Origin: an uncultured Luteimonas sp.
GTDB taxonomy: Bacteria > Pseudomonadota > Gammaproteobacteria > Xanthomonadales > Xanthomonadaceae
Assembly: GCA_938008415.1 (NCBI GenBank)
Contig: CALLKI010000069.1
Location: forward strand, 1-57,279
Direction: 5' to 3'
Length of the DNA stretch: 57,279 bases
The position numbers were made by a program, and so were the translations under genes. This document shows positions 1 through 8,808 of the stretch, one piece after another. How positions within the stretch are numbered: the stretch's first letter is position 1; every line of letters begins with the position of its first letter. The notes below the pieces were generated by a model, which worked only from the letters and a program-made list of their open reading frames with translations, ran no database searches and was not told where the DNA came from.

Positions 1-182
1 CGGGTCGGCGAGTCGGGCGTGGCCAGCTCCGGGTGGGCGGCCTCGAGCGCCTCCAGCTCGCGCACCAGCGCGTCGTACTCGGCATCGGTGATGGCCGGTG
101 CGTCGAGCTCGTGGTAGCGCCGGTTGGCGTCTTCGATCAGCCGCCGCAGTTCGGCGACGCGTGCAGCGATATCGGATGCCAT
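1..182 (-). CDS. ligA: NAD-dependent DNA ligase LigA (5' part; runs off the left edge)
   Basis: Only the first 60 codons are in the window; the rest lies beyond position 1. The visible N-terminus (MASDIAARVAELRRLIEDAN, then RYHELDAPAITDAEYDALVR) is the characteristic Ia domain of bacterial NAD+-dependent DNA ligases, which binds the nicotinamide mononucleotide half of NAD+ through the conserved Tyr and Asp residues of the HxYYx...DAEYD region. LigA seals nicks in replication and repair. The ATG at 182 is the first start after the zipA stop 51 nt upstream. The order smc-zipA-ligA on one strand is typical of xanthomonads and supports one transcript. Confidence 0.93.
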   Translation of the reverse strand, partial: MASDIAARVAELRRLIEDANRRYHELDAPAITDAEYDALVRELEALEAAHPELATPDSPT

Positions 183-233
183 CGGAATCCTGTGCTCGTA
201 TCCCGGCTCATGGCGCCGGAGGCGCGGGCCGCG

Positions 234-977
234 TCACCAGCGCGGGCTGCGGGTGACCGGCGGTGCCTGGTGCTCGCGGTCCCACGCGCGCATCTCGTCG
301 CGCAGGCCGGCGATGCGCTGGCGGCCAAGCGCGTTGCGCGATTCGTCGAGCAGCACGCCGTCGAGCAGCTCGGCCATGCGCTGCGCGGTCGGCAGCATCG
401 CGTCCCAGGCGTCGAGCGCGCTGACCGGCGCCGGCAGGGTCAGGAAGAACGCGATCGCCGGGGTCTCCAGCGTCTGGATCCCGTCCATGTCGAAGCTGCC
501 GGGCTTCCTGATGTTGGCCACGCTGAAGATCGGGCCACGCTCGGGATGCCCTTCGACCAGGCGGTGGAAGATGTTCATGTAGCCGTAGGTCAGGCCGGCC
601 TTCTCGGCGGCGACCACGATGTCCGGGCCACGCAGCACGCGCCCCGCCTTCGCCGCCACGTACAGGGTCACGATCCTGTCGAACTCGTCGCTGGCGCGCT
701 TGCCCAGCTCGCTGTTGTGCGCCGGGGAGCCTGCGGGGGCGTCCCCCAGATCGAGTTCCGACTGCACCGCCTCCCCGTCACCGGGCGGGGGCGCATCGGC
801 CAGCTCCTGCTCGATCTGCGCGCCGAGGGTAGGCTCCACCCGGCCCTCGCCCGGGGCGCCGCGCTGCCCCTCGTCCAGCCTCCTGCCCTGCCCCGTGCGG
901 GGGCGGGTGCCGAAGTACCAGATCGCGGCCATCAGGATCAGGCCGGCGACGAGGATGCCTATGCGCAGCTCTAACAT
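234..977 (-). CDS. zipA: Cell division protein ZipA
   Basis: Predicted 247-aa protein that would anchor FtsZ polymers to the inner membrane at the division site. It begins with a single N-terminal membrane helix (MLELRIGILVAGLILMAAIW), followed by a charged, Pro/Gly/Glu-rich linker to about residue 95, then a C-terminal globular region (about 110-240) matching the ZipA FtsZ-binding domain. The ATG at 977 is preceded by a strong AAGGAGG, and the N-terminal helix starts exactly there; an in-frame extension up to 1091 would overlap smc and has no merit. It lies 28 nt downstream of smc and 51 nt upstream of ligA. ZipA is restricted to gammaproteobacteria, consistent with the taxonomic placement. 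Confidence 0.9.
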   Translation of the reverse strand: MLELRIGILVAGLILMAAIWYFGTRPRTGQGRRLDEGQRGAPGEGRVEPTLGAQIEQELADAPPPGDGEAVQSELDLGDAPAGSPAHNSELGKRASDEFDRIVTLYVAAKAGRVLRGPDIVVAAEKAGLTYGYMNIFHRLVEGHPERGPIFSVANIRKPGSFDMDGIQTLETPAIAFFLTLPAPVSALDAWDAMLPTAQRMAELLDGVLLDESRNALGRQRIAGLRDEMRAWDREHQAPPVTRSPRW

Positions 978-1005
978 GCGGGCCTCCTTGGAGCGGTAGC
1001 GTGGC

Positions 1006-4000
1006 TCAGGCGGCTCCGGCCAGGCGTGTGGCCTCGGCCAGGTCGACGGACACCAGGCGGCTGACGCCCGGTTCGCGCATGGTAACGCCACAGAGCTGCT
1101 CGGCGGCCTCCATCGTCGCCTTGTTGTGGGTGACGAACAGGAACTGCACCTTCTCGCTCATCTCCTTCACCATGGCGGTGAAGCGACCGACGTTGGCCTC
1201 GTCCAGCGGGGCGTCCACCTCGTCCAGCAGGCAGAACGGCGCCGGATTGAGGCGGAAGATCGAGAACACCAGCGACACCGCGGTCAGGGCCTTCTCGCCG
1301 CCGGACAGCAGCGAGATGTTCGACACGCGCTTGCCCGGCGGGCGGGCCATGATCGCCACGCCGGCGTCGAGCAGGTCGTCGCCGGTCAGTTCCAGGTAGG
1401 CGTGGCCGCCGCCGAACAGGCGCGGGTACAGCTCCTGCATGCCGGCGTTGACCCGGTCGAAGGTGTCCTTGAAGCGGCTGCGGGTCTCGCGGTCGATCTT
1501 GCGGATCGCCTCCTCCAGCGTCTCCAGCGCGGTGGTGAGGTCGGCGTGCTGGGCGTCGAGGTATTCCTTGCGCTGCGCGGCCTCGGCGTGTTCCTGGATC
1601 GCGGCCAGGTTGACCGGCTCCAGCCTGCGCATCTTCGCGTCGAGGTCGGCGACCAGCTTCCCCCAGGCCTCCGGCGTGGCATCGTCGGGCAGGTTGGCCA
1701 CCACCTCTTCCATCGCGAAACCGGATTCGGCGACGGCAGCGGCCAGCTGCTCGGCGCGGATCACCAGCGCCTGCTGCTCCAGCCTGCGCTGGGAGATGGC
1801 CTCGCGCTGGGCGGTCGCCTGCTCCTCGCGCTCGTGGCGGATGCGCTCGAAGTTGCGCAGCTCGTTGTCGATGCCATCCACCGCCGCGCGTGCCGCGGCC
1901 AGCGCCTTCTCGACCACGACGCGCTGCTCCAGCGCCACCTGGCGCTGCTGCTCCAGCGCATTGACCGGCTCGTCGCCCTCGGCCAGCTGCGAGGCGATCT
2001 CGCCCAGGCGCGCGTCGAGCTGGACGCGCTGGCTGCCCATGCGCTCGAGCGACTGGGCCAGCGCCACCACCTGCGCGCGCTGCGATTCCAGGGTCAGCGC
2101 CAGCGCGTGCGCCGCGTCGCGCGATTCGCGTGCGGCAGCGCGCGCCGCGTCGCGGGCCTCCACCAGGCTGCGGCGTTCCTCCTCAAGCGCCGCGCGCGCC
2201 GACTCCAGCTCGGCCATGCGCGTGACCGCTTCCTCGAGCCGCGCACGCGCCTCGCGCGCCTGCTGCGCGCTGGCGTCGAGCGTCCCGGCCAGCTGCGCCA
2301 GCTCGGCGTCGATCTTCTCGATCCGGGCCCGCGCCGAATCCAGCCGCCCCTGCTGGCTCTGCAGCATCCCGGCCAGCTCGGAGACGTTGCGGTGCGCCAT
2401 GTACAGCTGGCGCTGCGCGTCCTCGCGTTGCTGCTCTGCGGCCAGCAGGCGCTCGCGCCCGGCCGCGAGCTCCCCCTCCAGCGCGTGCTCGCGCTCCTGC
2501 AGCTCGGCGATCGCGGCCCGCAGGTCCTTGATCTCGCGCTCGCGCAACAGCGCGCCCTGCCTGGCGGCGCCGGAACGCACCACCCGCACCCAGCCGGCAC
2601 CCAGGCGCTCGCCGTTGCGCGTGATGACCGAATCGCCCTCACCCAGCCGCGCCAGCAGCGCCCGCGCCCCGGCCAGGTCCTCGGCGACGTGCAGGCGCGC
2701 CAGCAGGCGGCGGATCGCCAGCGGCCCCTGCACCTTCGCCGCGAGCGAGGTCGGCGCGAAGTCCGCGTCACCGTCCCCGTCAGCGACCAGGGTCAGGCGG
2801 CCTTCGGCCAGTTCGCCCAGCGCGTCCACCAGCGCCTCCGGCGCCTCCACCAGCACGCCTTCGATCAGCTGGCCCAGCGCGCTCTCGACCGCGTTCTCCC
2901 AGCCCGGCTCGACCACCAGCCGCTCGCCCACGCGCGCGGCCGAGTCCAGCCCGTGCCGGCGCAGCCATTCCACCGCCGCCCCCTGCTCCTGGCCGAGCGC
3001 CGCGTGCTGCAGCGTCTCCAGCGAGGACAGCCGGCCGCGCGCCTCCTGCGCGCGCTTGCGCACCTCGGACAGCTCGTTCTGCAGGGCGCGCTGGCGGTCC
3101 TGCACCGCGAGCACCGCCTGCTTGCGTTCCTCCAGCTGCGCGGCCAGACCGTCGAGCGCGGCCTTCTGCTCGTCGTGGCGGACCTGCGCCTCGGCGAAAG
3201 CATCGGCCAGCGCGGCCAGGTCCAGCGCCGTGCGCTCGGCCTGCAGCTGCTCGCGGCGGCGCTCGGCATCAAGGGCCTGGCGGTCGAGGTAGTCCACGCG
3301 GGTGCGCTCGACGTCGCCGGCGCGCGAGGCCTCGGCCTGGGCGCGGACGTGCGCGTCCCAGCGCTGCTGCCAGTCGGCCAGCGCCTCCTCGGCGGCGCGC
3401 AGGGCCTCCTGGCGGACCGCATCCTCCTCGCGCAGGGCCTCCAGCTTCGGCTCGGATTCGGCGATCGCGGCCTGCAGCACGGACAGCTTCGCCTCGTCGT
3501 TGCTGATGTGCTCGCCGATCTCCTCCAGCGCGTGGCGGGTCTCCTCGCGGGCCTTGCGCAGGCGCTCGGCCAGCTCGCGCTGGTGCGCGATCTGCTGCTC
3601 GATCCGGGCCAGGGTGCCGCTGGCCTCGTAGCTTTCCGCCTGGGCCCTGTTGAGCGCCTCGAGTGCCTCGTCGCGGCGGACCCGGCCCACCTCCAGCTCG
3701 CGCTCGGCCTCGCGCTGCTCGGCGATCAGCTGCTGCAGCCGGGTCTCCTCGTGCGCCAGCGCCTCGCGCATGGCCTGCAGCCGGGCGTCGAGCGCCCGGT
3801 ACTCCAGCGCCTTCCACTCGGCATCGCGGACCCGGCGCTCCTCCTGCAAGGCGGTGTACTGCTCGGCCTGCCGCGCCTGGCGCCTGAGGTGCTCGAGCTG
3901 CTTGCCGACCTCCTCGCGCAGGTCGTTGAGGCGTTCCAGGTTCTCGCGGGTGTGGCGGATGCGGTTCTCGGTCTCCCGGCGCCGCTCCTTGTACTTGGAG

Positions 4001-4509
4001 ATGCCGGCCGCCTCCTCGAGGTACGTGCGCAGTTCCTCGGGCTTGGCGTCGATCACCTGCGAGATCATGCCCTGCTCGATGATCGAATAGCTGCGCGGGC
4101 CCAGGCCGGTGCCGAGGAACAGGTCGGTGATGTCCTTGCGCCGGCACTTGGTGCCGTTGAGGTAGTACTGGCTCTGGCCGTCGCGGCCGACCGTGCGCTT
4201 GACCGAGATCTCGTTGTACGCGGCGAACTCGCCGGTGATGGTGTGGTCCGAGTTGTCGAAGATCAGTTCGACCGTGGCCTGCGACACCGGCTTGCGCGCG
4301 GACGAGCCGGCGAAGATCACGTCGGTCAGCGAGTCGCCGCGCAGGCGGCTGGCGGAGCTTTCGCCCATCACCCAGCGCACCGCGTCGATGATGTTGGACT
4401 TGCCGCAGCCGTTCGGACCGACGATGCCGGTCATGTTCGTCGGCAGGTGCAGCGTGGTCGGATCGACGAAGGATTTGAAACCGGACAGCTTGATCGTGGA
4501 CAGGCGCAT
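1006..4509 (-). CDS. smc: Chromosome segregation ATPase SMC
   Basis: Full-length 1167-aa SMC, the core ATPase of the SMC-ScpAB condensin. Visible features: N-terminal Walker A GPNGCGKSN (about 31-39); two long Glu/Arg/Gln/Ala-rich coiled coils (about 170-500 and 660-1010); a globular hinge (about 510-640); the C-terminal ABC signature LLSGGEKAL (from 1067) and Walker B FCLLDEVDAPLD (about 1092-1103) with catalytic Glu. The kleisin partners scpA and scpB are in the same window at 30.7-32.5 kb, on the other strand. Having an SMC-ScpAB system rather than MukBEF fits xanthomonads. The start at 4509 opens directly into the conserved MRLSTIKLSGFKSF motif. Confidence 0.97.
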   Translation of the reverse strand: MRLSTIKLSGFKSFVDPTTLHLPTNMTGIVGPNGCGKSNIIDAVRWVMGESSASRLRGDSLTDVIFAGSSARKPVSQATVELIFDNSDHTITGEFAAYNEISVKRTVGRDGQSQYYLNGTKCRRKDITDLFLGTGLGPRSYSIIEQGMISQVIDAKPEELRTYLEEAAGISKYKERRRETENRIRHTRENLERLNDLREEVGKQLEHLRRQARQAEQYTALQEERRVRDAEWKALEYRALDARLQAMREALAHEETRLQQLIAEQREAERELEVGRVRRDEALEALNRAQAESYEASGTLARIEQQIAHQRELAERLRKAREETRHALEEIGEHISNDEAKLSVLQAAIAESEPKLEALREEDAVRQEALRAAEEALADWQQRWDAHVRAQAEASRAGDVERTRVDYLDRQALDAERRREQLQAERTALDLAALADAFAEAQVRHDEQKAALDGLAAQLEERKQAVLAVQDRQRALQNELSEVRKRAQEARGRLSSLETLQHAALGQEQGAAVEWLRRHGLDSAARVGERLVVEPGWENAVESALGQLIEGVLVEAPEALVDALGELAEGRLTLVADGDGDADFAPTSLAAKVQGPLAIRRLLARLHVAEDLAGARALLARLGEGDSVITRNGERLGAGWVRVVRSGAARQGALLREREIKDLRAAIAELQEREHALEGELAAGRERLLAAEQQREDAQRQLYMAHRNVSELAGMLQSQQGRLDSARARIEKIDAELAQLAGTLDASAQQAREARARLEEAVTRMAELESARAALEEERRSLVEARDAARAAARESRDAAHALALTLESQRAQVVALAQSLERMGSQRVQLDARLGEIASQLAEGDEPVNALEQQRQVALEQRVVVEKALAAARAAVDGIDNELRNFERIRHEREEQATAQREAISQRRLEQQALVIRAEQLAAAVAESGFAMEEVVANLPDDATPEAWGKLVADLDAKMRRLEPVNLAAIQEHAEAAQRKEYLDAQHADLTTALETLEEAIRKIDRETRSRFKDTFDRVNAGMQELYPRLFGGGHAYLELTGDDLLDAGVAIMARPPGKRVSNISLLSGGEKALTAVSLVFSIFRLNPAPFCLLDEVDAPLDEANVGRFTAMVKEMSEKVQFLFVTHNKATMEAAEQLCGVTMREPGVSRLVSVDLAEATRLAGAA

Positions 4510-4653
4510 TCGGCGTTGGGGATTCCACCGGCCGCACCGACTCCTTTCGGAACGCGCCGCCGGTCTTTGTCGTTGTTACCGGGATTTAAAAATGCGCGCC
4601 AACCCGTTGAATGGACTGGCGCTTCCCCCGGCCAGTCGCCGGGAAACCCGGGG

Positions 4654-4659
4654 AGTATA
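4654..4659 (-). promoter_or_regulatory. Candidate -10 element (TATACT) upstream of smc
   Basis: In the roughly 200-nt gap between otsA and smc the minus strand reads GTTATACTCC, one of the few AT-rich hexamers here and close to the sigma-70 -10 consensus. No good -35 is visible at 16-18 nt, and the implied leader to the smc ATG is about 140 nt. Read from sequence only. Confidence 0.35.
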
Positions 4660-4709
4660 ACGGGCGCGGCGGGCGCCGTCGCCGCCCCCCGGCCGCCGCC
4701 GGCCGTCCT

Positions 4710-6080
4710 TCAGCCCGCCTGCGCCAGCGCCCCGAGGAAGGACCGCCGCCAGGCATGGATGTCGTGCCGGCGCAGGTGGTCCATCATCGCCCGCCAGCGG
4801 TCGATCCGCTCGGCCCTGGGCATGCCCGCGGCGGTGGCGATGGCGTCGGCCACGCCGTCCAGGTCATGCGGGTTGACCAGCAGGGCTTCCTTCAGCTCGT
4901 AGGCCGCGCCGGCCAGCAGCGACAGTACCAGCACCCCCGGGTTCTCCGGGTCCTGCGCGGCCACGTATTCCTTGGCCACCAGGTTCATGCCGTCCCGCAG
5001 CGGGGTGACCAGCCCGACCCGGGCGATCCGGTAGAACCCGGTCAGGGTGGAATGGGCGAAGTTCCGGTTGACGTAGCGCAATGGCGTCCAGTCGGCGTCG
5101 GAGTGGCTGCCGTTGACGTGGCCGGCGATGCGCTCCAGCTCGTTGCGCAGCATCCGGTACTCGGCCACGTCACCGCGCGAAACCGGCGCGATCTGCAGGT
5201 AGGTCAGCCTGCCCTTCTCCGACGGATGGCGCTCCAGGTAGCGCTCGAAGCCGCGGAACCGCTCCGGCAGGCCCTTGGAATAGTCCAGCCGGTCCACGCC
5301 GATCGCCAGCCGGCCCGCGCCCAGGCTGCGGCGCAGGGCCCGGACCCCGGGCCTGGACAGCGCCTCCTGCGCCAGCGAGGCGATCCGCGCGGTGTCGATG
5401 CTGATCGGGAAGGCGCCGGCGCGCAGGCGGCGCCCGCCCGGCGCCTCCAGCATCCCGTCGCCATGCACCCTGCCGCCGCCGAACAGGCGCACGTAGTCCT
5501 GGAAGCGCTCCATGTCGCGCCGGGTCTGGAAGCCGACCAGGTCGTAGGCATAGAAGGAGGAGAACAGGCGCGCATGGTCCGGCATCGCCGCCACCAGGTC
5601 CGGGGACGGCATCGGCACGTGCAGGAAGAAGCCCATGCGGCAACCCACGCCGCGCTCGCGCAGCAGCGCCGCCAGCGGGATCAGGTGGTAGTCGTGGATC
5701 CAGACCATGTCGTCGTCGCGCAGCATCGGCGCGAGGCGGTCGGCGAAGATGCCGTTGACCCGCAGGTAACCCTCGCGCGTGCCGCGGCTGTAGTCCACCA
5801 GGTCCAGGCGGAAGTGCAGCAATGGCCACAGCGTCCGGTTGGCGAAACCGTTGTAGTAGGTCTCGTAGTCCAGCCGGTTGAGGTCCATGGTGATGCAGCG
5901 GATGTTGCCGGCGGCGTGTTCGTGCAGCCGCCCGCTGCGGTCGCGGACCGTCCTGCCGCTCCAGCCGAACCAGATCCCGCCGTGCTCGGCCAGTGCCGCC
6001 TGCAGGGCGAGCGCCAGTCCGCCGGCGCGGTGCTCTCCGGGCAGCGCCACCCGGTTGGATACAACGATCAGCCTGCTCAC
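4710..6080 (-). CDS. otsA: Trehalose-6-phosphate synthase OtsA (GT20)
   Basis: 456-aa retaining glucosyltransferase that makes trehalose-6-phosphate from UDP-glucose and glucose-6-phosphate in the cytosol. GT20 landmarks are all present: N-terminal SRLIVVSNRVALP with the RAGGL loop (19-23), HDYH (129-132), GVDRLDYSKG (261-270, sugar/phosphate contacts), and PLRDGMNLVAKEY (360-372, nucleotide ribose/uracil side). Length is close to E. coli OtsA (474 aa). I chose the GTG at 6080: it opens exactly at the conserved N-terminus and has AGGAGG just upstream; the longer reading frame to 6335 is low-complexity Arg/Pro/Gly. It is the last gene of a same-strand run ugpC-otsB-otsA. Confidence 0.95.
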   Translation of the reverse strand: MSRLIVVSNRVALPGEHRAGGLALALQAALAEHGGIWFGWSGRTVRDRSGRLHEHAAGNIRCITMDLNRLDYETYYNGFANRTLWPLLHFRLDLVDYSRGTREGYLRVNGIFADRLAPMLRDDDMVWIHDYHLIPLAALLRERGVGCRMGFFLHVPMPSPDLVAAMPDHARLFSSFYAYDLVGFQTRRDMERFQDYVRLFGGGRVHGDGMLEAPGGRRLRAGAFPISIDTARIASLAQEALSRPGVRALRRSLGAGRLAIGVDRLDYSKGLPERFRGFERYLERHPSEKGRLTYLQIAPVSRGDVAEYRMLRNELERIAGHVNGSHSDADWTPLRYVNRNFAHSTLTGFYRIARVGLVTPLRDGMNLVAKEYVAAQDPENPGVLVLSLLAGAAYELKEALLVNPHDLDGVADAIATAAGMPRAERIDRWRAMMDHLRRHDIHAWRRSFLGALAQAG

Positions 6081-6350
6081 GAAGCCTCCTGCCTGGAACG
6101 CGACAGGCGCAGGGCGGCGACGGCCGGGCCCGTACGGGGACTGGTTCCCGCGGAAACGAAAGGCTCCTGCGTCAGCGGATGCCGCGTCCCGGGATGGCTG
6201 GCCGCCACCGGCCCGGCATCCGGACATCTTCCGCGCATCCCCGGGCGGCCGCTCGCCGCCAGCGCGTCGGATGGTGAACGGGTCTCGGACATGCCGAGGC
6301 AGGCGGATATGTGGGGGCGGCCGGCGCGAAGCCAAACCCGCCGCGCGGCC
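6081..6350. other. 270-nt spacer between otsB and otsA without recognisable gene
   Basis: All reading frames here give Arg/Pro/Gly/Ala-rich low-complexity peptides without family signatures. From memory, many xanthomonads carry a GH15 glucoamylase-like gene between otsB and otsA. Nothing resembling GH15 remains here. I see no hairpin with a T-run, so the two genes could still share a transcript. Confidence 0.5.
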
Positions 6351-7130
6351 TCACCGGCCTTCGCCTTCCACTCCCAGCCAGGCCCGCACCGCGGCGGGAT
6401 CGGCCAGGCCATGGCTCGCGGCGCTGTCCCCGCGCCCGCCGACGAGGACCCCGATGCCGCCCATCGCCGCGACCTGCCCGAACCCGTGCTCGTCGGTCAG
6501 GTCATCGCCCGCGAACACCGGCCTGCGCCCGCGGAACGGGGCATGCTCCATGAAGGCCGCGATCGCGCTGCCCTTGTCGGCCCCCTCCGGGCGCAGCTCG
6601 ACCACGCAGTTGCCCGGCTGCAGGCAATAGCCCGGCAGCCGCGCCAGCGCCCGCCCCGCGAACGCGCGCACGTGGGGCTCGGCGTCGGGCCGGGCCCGCC
6701 AGTGCAGCGCCAGCGCCAGTCCCTTGTCCTCGACCAGCACGCCGGGGAAGCCCGACAGGGCACGCCCCGCCTCCGCGGCCACCGCACGCAGCGCTTCGGC
6801 CCCGGCGTGCCCCCGGGGCCCGACGGTGTCGCCACCGATCCGCAGTTCCAGCCCGTGCAGCCCCGCGGCAGGGAACCTGGCGGGGGCGAACATGCGGTCG
6901 AGCGCGGCGATGCGCCGCCCGCTGACCAGCGCCAGCGCGCCATCCAGCATGTCCGACAGTTCGAGCAGGCGCGAGACCAGCGCCTCGGGCACGGTCGTGG
7001 CCGCGGGATCGTCGGTGAACTCCACCAGGCACCCGTCCACGTCCAGGAACAGCGCCCAGTCCCGTGCCACGGGCGGCGGTGGCGGACGCGGATGCCGGCG
7101 CGGGTTGTCGAGAGTGCTCTGCATCGGCAT
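6351..7130 (-). CDS. otsB: Trehalose-6-phosphate phosphatase OtsB (HAD superfamily)
   Basis: 259-aa phosphatase that releases trehalose from the OtsA product. HAD motifs from the chosen start: DVDGCL (Asp30 nucleophile, Asp32 acid/base), Ser70-Gly-Arg (motif II), Lys186 in a PEGADKGSAI stretch (motif III, also typical of OtsB substrate handling), and FAGDDLTDE (208-213, Mg2+ ligands). The N-terminus before residue 24 is a Pro/Arg tail, so the start is uncertain: ATG 7130, ATG 7124 and a GTG at 7187 are all possible and none has a clear Shine-Dalgarno. The gene follows the sugar-ABC ATPase by about 104 nt and precedes otsA by 270 nt, all on one strand. Confidence 0.9.
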   Translation of the reverse strand: MPMQSTLDNPRRHPRPPPPPVARDWALFLDVDGCLVEFTDDPAATTVPEALVSRLLELSDMLDGALALVSGRRIAALDRMFAPARFPAAGLHGLELRIGGDTVGPRGHAGAEALRAVAAEAGRALSGFPGVLVEDKGLALALHWRARPDAEPHVRAFAGRALARLPGYCLQPGNCVVELRPEGADKGSAIAAFMEHAPFRGRRPVFAGDDLTDEHGFGQVAAMGGIGVLVGGRGDSAASHGLADPAAVRAWLGVEGEGR

Positions 7131-7234
7131 GGGTCGCGGACGGCGAAGGCCGTGCTGCCCGTGACGCGGCCGTGGCGGGGCGGTCACGGCGAAAACGGCG
7201 TGGCTGCCGTGGGGATGCCCGGGGGTGCCTGCGA

Positions 7235-8323
7235 TCAGGCGCGGGCGATCTTACCCGATGCAATATCGAAGAAATGGAGTCCGTCCGGGTCGATGCGCAA
7301 TGGCAGCGCGTCGCCAGGCGCCGGCAGGTCCTGGGGCGACAGGCGCGCCACCAGCGGTTGGGCGCCGAGGCGCAGGTTCGCGTAGGCCTCGCTGCCGACC
7401 GGCTCGACCAGTTCGACCACCGGCGCCAGATGCGCCTGCGCCGCCTCCGCGCGGTGCAGGTGTTCCGGACGCACGCCGACGTGCCACTCCCTGCCCAGCC
7501 AGTCCGCCGGCACCTGCATGCCGGAAGGCAGCGCGAGCCGCGTGCCGTCGGCGAGCCGCAGCCACAGCCCGTCCTGCGCCAGCAGCGTGCCGGTGAGGAT
7601 GTTCATCGCCGGGCTGCCGAGGAAGGTGGCCACGAACAGGTTCGCCGGCCGCCGGTACAGCGCCATCGGCGCGTCCACCTGCTGGATCTCGCCATCCTTC
7701 AGCACCACGATCCGCTGGCCGAGGGTCATCGCCTCGACCTGGTCGTGGGTGACGTAGATCATCGTGGCCCCGACGCTGCGGTGCAGCCGCGCGATCTCCA
7801 CCCGCATCTCCGTGCGCAGCTTCGCGTCGAGGTTGGACAGCGGCTCGTCGAGCAGGAACACCTGCGGCTGGCGCACCAGCGCCCTCCCCAGTGCCACCCG
7901 CTGGCGCTGTCCACCCGACAACTGCGCCGGCCGCCTGCCGAGCAGCGCGCCGATCCCCAGCATCCGCGCGGCCCCGGCCACGCGCGCCTCGATCTCCGCC
8001 TTCGGGTGGCCGCGCAGCTTCAGGCCGAAGGCCAGGTTCTCCGCCACGGTCATGTGCGGGTAGAGCGCATAGTTCTGGAACACCATGGCGATGTCGCGGT
8101 CGCGCGGCGGCACATCGTTGACCACGCGCCCGCCGATGCGCAGCTCGCCCGAGGTGATGTCCTCCAGACCGGCGATCATCCGCAGCAGGGTGGACTTGCC
8201 GCAGCCCGACGGCCCCACCAGCACCAGCAGTTCGCCATCGGCGATGTCGAGGGTGGCGCCGGCCACGGCCACGTGCCCGTCGGGATAGACCTTGCGGAGG
8301 TTGCGCAACTGGACGTCGGCCAT
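7235..8323 (-). CDS. ugpC: Sugar ABC importer ATPase (MalK/UgpC type)
   Basis: 362-aa cytosolic ATPase energising a CUT1 sugar importer. ABC domain: Walker A GPSGCGKST (37-45), Q-loop VFQNYALYPH (Q83), signature LSGGQRQR (about 134-141), Walker B FLLDEPLSNLD (about 154-164), H-switch THDQVEAM. The C-terminal 120 residues form the MalK-type regulatory TOBE region (HVGVRPEHL motif). No binding protein or permease lies beside it; the only cognate-looking ones in the window (18560-21566) lack an ATPase. A LacI-type operator sits about 120 nt upstream (8442-8457), matching operators in that distant locus, so I infer that this is the missing subunit. Such ATPases can also be shared among several importers. 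Confidence 0.92.
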   Translation of the reverse strand: MADVQLRNLRKVYPDGHVAVAGATLDIADGELLVLVGPSGCGKSTLLRMIAGLEDITSGELRIGGRVVNDVPPRDRDIAMVFQNYALYPHMTVAENLAFGLKLRGHPKAEIEARVAGAARMLGIGALLGRRPAQLSGGQRQRVALGRALVRQPQVFLLDEPLSNLDAKLRTEMRVEIARLHRSVGATMIYVTHDQVEAMTLGQRIVVLKDGEIQQVDAPMALYRRPANLFVATFLGSPAMNILTGTLLAQDGLWLRLADGTRLALPSGMQVPADWLGREWHVGVRPEHLHRAEAAQAHLAPVVELVEPVGSEAYANLRLGAQPLVARLSPQDLPAPGDALPLRIDPDGLHFFDIASGKIARA

Positions 8324-8441
8324 GTCGTTCGCTGTCGTGGTCGTGGCGGGGAGGAAAGCCCGGCCTGCGAATACGAATGCAGCCCGGTTTCCGTCCCTGA
8401 TCCGGCCTTTACACTGGCGCGGATGCTTGGGATATTCTGGT

Positions 8442-8457
8442 ATGTAACCGTTTACAT
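8442..8457. promoter_or_regulatory. LacI-type operator upstream of ugpC
   Basis: Near-perfect 16-bp palindrome ATGTAACCGTTTACAT with a central CG, typical of LacI-family operators; only the inner pair departs from symmetry. It shares the core TGTAAYCGTTTNCA with sites at 27420, 27438 and 29879 beside the LacI gene and the GH3 gene. It lies about 120 nt before the ugpC start. That the LacI protein at 26335-27387 binds it is inferred from the shared motif. Confidence 0.75.
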
Positions 8458-8761
8458 CCCGGTACGCAACGGGAGGGCGCCTGGGAGATGAGCCAGCAGA
8501 TGCCGGGCAGGGATCGTCCGCCCGCTTCCGGACACGCGCGCCGGGGCGCCGCCCCGGGACCGCTGGTGCGGGATGATCGTGATGCCGTCGGGGGCACCTG
8601 TGCCACGTCCCGTCCTGTCCGTCCCGCGGCGCCGGTGAAGCCGCCGGTCATGTCCGCGTTTCCGTCCGGCCTGCGCATGCGCGCGTTCCGCCCGCGGCCA
8701 CGCGCCTGCGACCGGTTCGTTGCGGCTGCAACGATGCGACGCTCCGCGCCGCTGGCGGCAA

Positions 8762-8789
8762 TGGACGCCGGGCCGTACGCTGGTACCCT
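8762..8789 (+). promoter_or_regulatory. Candidate zwf promoter (TGGACG - 16 nt - TACCCT)
   Basis: TGGACG (8762-8767) and TACCCT (8784-8789) are weak sigma-70-like boxes with a 16-nt spacer. The predicted start point would fall inside the palindrome at 8791-8808, which is why I favour this placement. Neither box is close to consensus, as usual in such GC-rich DNA. Confidence 0.3.
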
Positions 8790-8790
8790 T

Positions 8791-8808
8791 GTCATCGATA
8801 TCAATGAC
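8791..8808. promoter_or_regulatory. Palindromic candidate operator for the Entner-Doudoroff operon
   Basis: GTCATCGATATCAATGAC is an 18-bp inverted repeat with only one non-matching pair, in an otherwise unsymmetrical GC-rich region. It differs from the TGTAA-type operator, so a second regulator is likely. The gene for that regulator is not in the window, and the sequence is not the HexR consensus known from other gammaproteobacteria. Its position over the likely transcription start suggests repression. Confidence 0.5.

Noticed and set aside
1126..4902. 1258-codon open frame antisense to smc
   Set aside because: Its product is Leu/Arg/Gln/Ala/His-rich with no domain, and it mirrors the smc coding sequence. 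It is a by-product of very high GC in third positions.
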